From the NCBI GenBank assembly GCA_016183265.1, contig JACPEX010000009.1, forward strand, positions 1 through 41,891: DNA of 41,891 bases, read 5' to 3'. The stretch is from Candidatus Daviesbacteria bacterium. Its GTDB lineage: Bacteria; Patescibacteriota; Microgenomatia; Daviesbacterales; UBA10151. Positions 39,287 to 41,891 of this stretch are shown here, piece after piece. The notes under the pieces were generated by a model. That model worked only from the letters and a program-made list of their open reading frames with translations. It did no database searches and was not told the DNA's origin. How positions within the stretch are numbered: position 1 is the stretch's first letter; every line of letters starts with the position of its first letter. The position numbers and the translations under genes are program-made.

Positions 39287-39512
39287 GCAAATTATCTTCA
39301 TTGCAGCAATCCTGGCAATTTTATTTTCTATACTTTTTTTAAGAAATAAAACAGAACCTATGGTGAATCCATTAATAAAGCAATCTGTAACGCCTATACC
39401 TACAACTACAACAATTAATCAGCCTAAAGAAGTTAAATATAATAGTTCTACTGATTTGGAAAAAGAACTAGAGACTGTGGATCCCCAAGTATCAGATGGA
39501 GATTTTAATTAA
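39279..39512 (+). CDS. Small membrane-anchored hypothetical protein
   Basis: This 77-residue protein has an N-terminal membrane helix (IIFIAAILAILFSILFL), a Thr/Pro-rich linker (SVTPIPTTTTINQPKE) and an acidic C-terminus (DLEKELETVDPQVSDGDFN). Its start overlaps the previous gene, so the two are probably translated together. The function is unknown. Confidence 0.6.
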   Translation: MNKQIIFIAAILAILFSILFLRNKTEPMVNPLIKQSVTPIPTTTTINQPKEVKYNSSTDLEKELETVDPQVSDGDFN

Positions 39513-39551
39513 TTCCTTGACACGGCGTGTACAATTCAACAATATATAAAT

Positions 39552-41543
39552 ATGCAAAATTTAGTTGTGGTGGAAAGTCCGACTAAAGCCAGGACTTTGC
39601 AAAAGTTTTTGGGTGACAAATATCAAATCGAAGCCTCAATGGGGCATGTCAGGGATTTGCCTAAAAGTGAACTGGGGGTAGATGTGGATAAAAATTTCGA
39701 GCCTAAATATATTATTCCCCGGGACAAAAAAAAGAAAGTTAATGAGTTGAAAAAAGCGGTTAAAAACGCTGATACCCTTTGGTTGGCTACAGACCCTGAT
39801 CGGGAGGGTGAGGCAATTGCCTGGCACATTCAACAATTGCTTACCGACTACCGACTACCGACTACTGCGGAAGACGGAAGACGGAAGACGAAAGTCAAAC
39901 GGGTGGTTTTTCATGAAATTACCCAAGAAGCACTTAAAAAGGCTTTTGAAAACCCCAGGAATATTGATATTAAATTAGTTGATGCCCAGCAAGCCAGAAG
40001 GGTACTGGATAGGTTGGTAGGTTATAAGCTCTCCCCTTTGCTTTGGGAAAAAGTGAAAAAAGGTTTGTCTGCCGGCCGGGTGCAATCAGTAGCTTTGAGG
40101 TTAATTGTAGAAAGGGAAAAAGAAATCCAAGCTTTTAAGCCGGAAGAATTTTGGAAAATTGAAGCTGAATTAGAATCAAATAAATCAAAATTCATAGCAA
40201 CTTTAATACTGGAAATTAAGAATGAACAGCAGGCAAAAGAGCATACAGCAAATCTTGAAAAAGCAACCTACAAAGTTTCTAAAGTTACTCAAAGGGAAGT
40301 CCGGCGTTATCCATACCCCCCTTTTACTACCTCAACCTTGCAACAGGCAGCTGCCAACCGCTTAGGCATGTCAGCCAAAAAAACCATGATGTTAGCTCAA
40401 GCTTTATATGAACATGGGTTCATAACTTACATGAGGACAGATTCGGTCAATTTATCTGCCCAGGCAATTGCTTCGGTCAGGGCCTATATTGAAAGCTCCA
40501 CTGGCAAATCTTATTTGCCGAATACTCCCAGAATCTTCAAATCTAAATCTAAAAATGCCCAGGAAGCGCATGAGGCAATCAGGGTAACAGATGTCAGTCG
40601 TCAGTCGTCAGCTATCAGACAAATAGGAAATTTAAATAAAGATCATATACGGCTTTATGAGTTAATTTGGAAAAGGTTTGTAGCTTGCCAAATGAATGAG
40701 GCAGTGATGGATCAGACAACAGTTGATATTACGGCTGATAATTATCTTTTAAGAGTAACAGGATCTGTAATTAAGTTTGACGGTTGGTTGAAGCTTTATG
40801 GAAAAGAGGCGGAAGAAGAGGGAGACGAAAAGAAACCCGCTTCGACGACTCAGCGAGGCGAGCAAGTTCTGCCGGAATTGACAGAAAATCAGCTTTTGAA
40901 TTTAATTAAACTTTTGCCTACCCAGCATTTTACAGAAGCCCCACCGAGGTATAACGAAGCTTCTTTGATTAAAAAATTGGAGGAACTGGGTATTGGCAGG
41001 CCTTCGACATATGCACCAACGCTTTCTACGATACAGGAGCGGTTTTATGTTGAAAAATTGGAGAAAAAATTTATCCCGACTTCTTTAGGAATTACTGTAT
41101 CAGATTTTTTGATGGCAAACTTTGCTGATATTTTAGATTATTCTTTTACAGCCAGGATGGAGGATGAGCTGGATGAAATAGCCAGGGGTGAGCGGGAATG
41201 GAAACCTACTATTAAAGAATTTTACGGGCCATTCGAGAAAAAGCTTGAGGAAACTAAAAAGACTGCCCAAAAAGTTAAGATGGAACTGCAATATACCGGC
41301 AAAATGTGCCCCAAATGCGGTAAGGAATTAATTGTCAGAATTGGTAAATTTGGGAAATTTTTAGCCTGTTCCGGTTTCCCGGAATGCAAACATACAGAAT
41401 CTATGGAGGAAAAAATTAATGCTAAATGCCCGGATTGTGGAGGGGAGATAGTAGTAAGAAAAACCAGGCATGGAAAAACCTTTTATGGCTGCAAAAACTG
41501 GCCTACTTGCAAATTTGCTTCCTGGACTAAACCTAAGTCTTGA
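39552..41543 (+). CDS. topA: DNA topoisomerase I
   Basis: This 663-residue protein has the Toprim domain (VVESPTKARTLQKFLG; WLATDPDREGEAIAWHI), the catalytic Tyr near residue 293 in FITYMRTDSV, and two C-terminal zinc-binding repeats (CPKCGKELIVRIGKFGKFL ... CSGFPECK; CPDCGGEIVVRKTRHGKTF ... CKNWPTCK). It relaxes negative supercoils. Three repeat-derived inserts keep the frame: a heptad block at 39842-39889 encoding DYRLPTTAEDGRRKTK, a heptad block at 40594-40621 encoding VSRQSSAIRQ, and a TTCGAC/CTCAG-type block at 40838-40866. Confidence 0.96.
   Translation: MQNLVVVESPTKARTLQKFLGDKYQIEASMGHVRDLPKSELGVDVDKNFEPKYIIPRDKKKKVNELKKAVKNADTLWLATDPDREGEAIAWHIQQLLTDYRLPTTAEDGRRKTKVKRVVFHEITQEALKKAFENPRNIDIKLVDAQQARRVLDRLVGYKLSPLLWEKVKKGLSAGRVQSVALRLIVEREKEIQAFKPEEFWKIEAELESNKSKFIATLILEIKNEQQAKEHTANLEKATYKVSKVTQREVRRYPYPPFTTSTLQQAAANRLGMSAKKTMMLAQALYEHGFITYMRTDSVNLSAQAIASVRAYIESSTGKSYLPNTPRIFKSKSKNAQEAHEAIRVTDVSRQSSAIRQIGNLNKDHIRLYELIWKRFVACQMNEAVMDQTTVDITADNYLLRVTGSVIKFDGWLKLYGKEAEEEGDEKKPASTTQRGEQVLPELTENQLLNLIKLLPTQHFTEAPPRYNEASLIKKLEELGIGRPSTYAPTLSTIQERFYVEKLEKKFIPTSLGITVSDFLMANFADILDYSFTARMEDELDEIARGEREWKPTIKEFYGPFEKKLEETKKTAQKVKMELQYTGKMCPKCGKELIVRIGKFGKFLACSGFPECKHTESMEEKINAKCPDCGGEIVVRKTRHGKTFYGCKNWPTCKFASWTKPKS
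39842..39889. repeat. Heptad repeat inside topA, copy 1
   Basis: TACCGAC three times, then GGAAGAC three times, with TACTGC between. The second unit, reversed and complemented (GTCTTCC), differs from a rotation of the first (GACTACC) at two of seven positions, so this is again an imperfect inverted pair. It sits just after the Toprim motif. Confidence 0.9.
40594..40621. repeat. Heptad repeat inside topA, copy 2
   Basis: TCAGTCG, TCAGTCG, TCAGCTA and TCAGACA lie in frame between AHEAIRVTDV and the HIRLYELIWKRF motif. It is the same unit family as 871-940 and 32393-32474. Confidence 0.85.
40838..40866. repeat. TTCGAC/CTCAG-like repeat inside topA
   Basis: GCTTCGACGACTCAGCGAGG followed by CGAGCAAG encodes ASTTQRGEQ in frame. 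It is a diverged half-site of the repeat at 41546-41584. Confidence 0.4.
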
Positions 41544-41545
41544 CC

Positions 41546-41584
41546 CTTCGACAGGCTCAGGGCCAATACTGAGCAAAGTCGAAG
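41546..41584. repeat. REP-like hairpin downstream of topA
   Basis: CTTCGAC and CTCAG pair with CTGAG and GTCGAAG around a short loop. It starts 3 nt after the topA stop and may protect or terminate the transcript. It is the most complete copy of the TTCGAC/CTCAG family in the window. Confidence 0.7.
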
Positions 41585-41586
41585 TA

Positions 41587-41614
41587 TTGACATACGTCAT
41601 ACGTATGATATAAT
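41587..41614 (+). promoter_or_regulatory. Promoter with nested operator for the RHH gene
   Basis: TTGACA (41587-41592) and TATAAT (41609-41614) are 16 nt apart. A perfect inverted repeat CATACGT-CAT-ACGTATG (41591-41607) fills the spacer, as expected for an RHH autorepressor. The ATG lies 9 nt after the -10 box. Confidence 0.8.
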
Positions 41615-41623
41615 ATTGATATT

Positions 41624-41890
41624 ATGTATCGAATTAGTGTTTATATCCCGGAAGAAACTAAAAAAATAATTAATCTGGCAGCCAGAGCCAAAAGCAAAGC
41701 TGAATCTGAAATTATCAGGGATGCTTTAAAGGAGGGATTAAAAAAGATTTATCGACCTGCTGCCTCTGCCCAGGCCCTGCTTGATTTAGCAAAAATGGCT
41801 GAAAATCTCCCTACTAAGCGCGGTTCCCCTACAAATGTTTCTATAAACCATGACTATTACGCTTGGGGAGGGGAAAAAAGAAAAAGGTGA
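41624..41890 (+). CDS. Ribbon-helix-helix (CopG-like) antitoxin
   Basis: This 88-residue protein begins YRISVYIPEETKKIINLAAR and continues AESEIIRDALKEGLKKI, the RHH fold. The tail (NHDYYAWGGEKRKR) is probably the toxin-binding arm. The promoter carries an inverted repeat between -35 and -10. The window ends 1 nt after its stop; a PIN toxin gene probably follows, possibly from a GTG overlapping the stop. Confidence 0.8.
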   Translation: MYRISVYIPEETKKIINLAARAKSKAESEIIRDALKEGLKKIYRPAASAQALLDLAKMAENLPTKRGSPTNVSINHDYYAWGGEKRKR

Positions 41891-41891
41891 G

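Noticed and set aside
1-41891. Recoded TGA (Gly), as in some CPR lineages
   Set aside because: Many genes end properly at TGA and no conserved gene contains in-frame TGA, so the standard bacterial code fits.

Overview
The window looks like a piece of a Candidate Phyla Radiation (Patescibacteria) chromosome, most likely from the Microgenomates side. This is an inference from gene content and style. The DNA is AT-rich, genes are short and tightly packed, and TGA is a normal stop. Many small proteins have one N-terminal membrane helix. There is a membrane-anchored ClpC-like double AAA+ protein, several dockerin-like exported proteins with no visible cohesin, many toxin-antitoxin (TA) pairs, and almost no Shine-Dalgarno sequences. 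No rRNA, CRISPR array or transposase was seen.

Layout. 1-3.3 kb: a cut-off dockerin protein, a flippase-like membrane protein, a HigBA pair and a gene broken by apparent frameshifts. 3.4-6.2 kb (minus): secE-nusG-rplK-rplA followed by an inositol-monophosphatase-like gene. 6.3-12.4 kb (plus): small proteins, then an exported cluster with two paralogous FN3-like proteins around a 1036-residue exported protein that contains a protein-kinase-like domain, plus a four-helix-bundle (S23-type) gene set between repeat arms. 12.3-16.7 kb (minus): GH1 glycosidase, EamA transporter and class A penicillin-binding protein. 17.4-19.7 kb: tRNA-Thr(GGU), rpmG, tRNA-Trp, a GT39-type glycosyltransferase, tRNA-Thr(UGU) and an unidentified RNA gene of about 290 nt. 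19.7-22.6 kb (minus): a Wzy/O-antigen-ligase-like protein with TPRs, a small helical protein and a CopG/PIN pair. 22.7-27.8 kb (plus): VIT1-like transporter, mreB, a second HigBA pair, an orphan AAA ATPase and pyrD. 27.8-31.6 kb: another dockerin protein, a Phd/PIN pair, and pyrF-pyrE. 31.6-38.3 kb: mreC-mreD-PBP2, a small membrane protein, the ClpC-like gene, and a Phd/RelE cassette lying between two copies of the ClpC gene tail. 38.3-41.9 kb: a Cys-rich protein, a candidate small RNA, tRNA-Glu(CUC), two small exported or membrane proteins, topA and an RHH antitoxin at the right edge.

Functional themes are cell-wall growth and shape (MreBCD, PBP2, class A PBP), surface polysaccharide assembly, the last three steps of pyrimidine synthesis (pyrD, pyrE, pyrF), translation, and many TA modules.

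The most striking structural signal is a family of repeats with a 7-nt period, often arranged as imperfect inverted arms. They lie between genes and also in frame inside conserved genes (rplA, topA twice, pyrD, and the Wzy-like gene at five sites), and they flank the S23-type four-helix gene. Other notable observations are a predicted RNA of about 70 nt whose 5' end is perfectly complementary over 14 nt to the anticodon loop and 3' anticodon stem of the neighbouring tRNA-Glu, the TA cassette bracketed by the duplicated ClpC tail, and a general pattern of -10 boxes 6-10 nt before start codons, which suggests leaderless transcripts.
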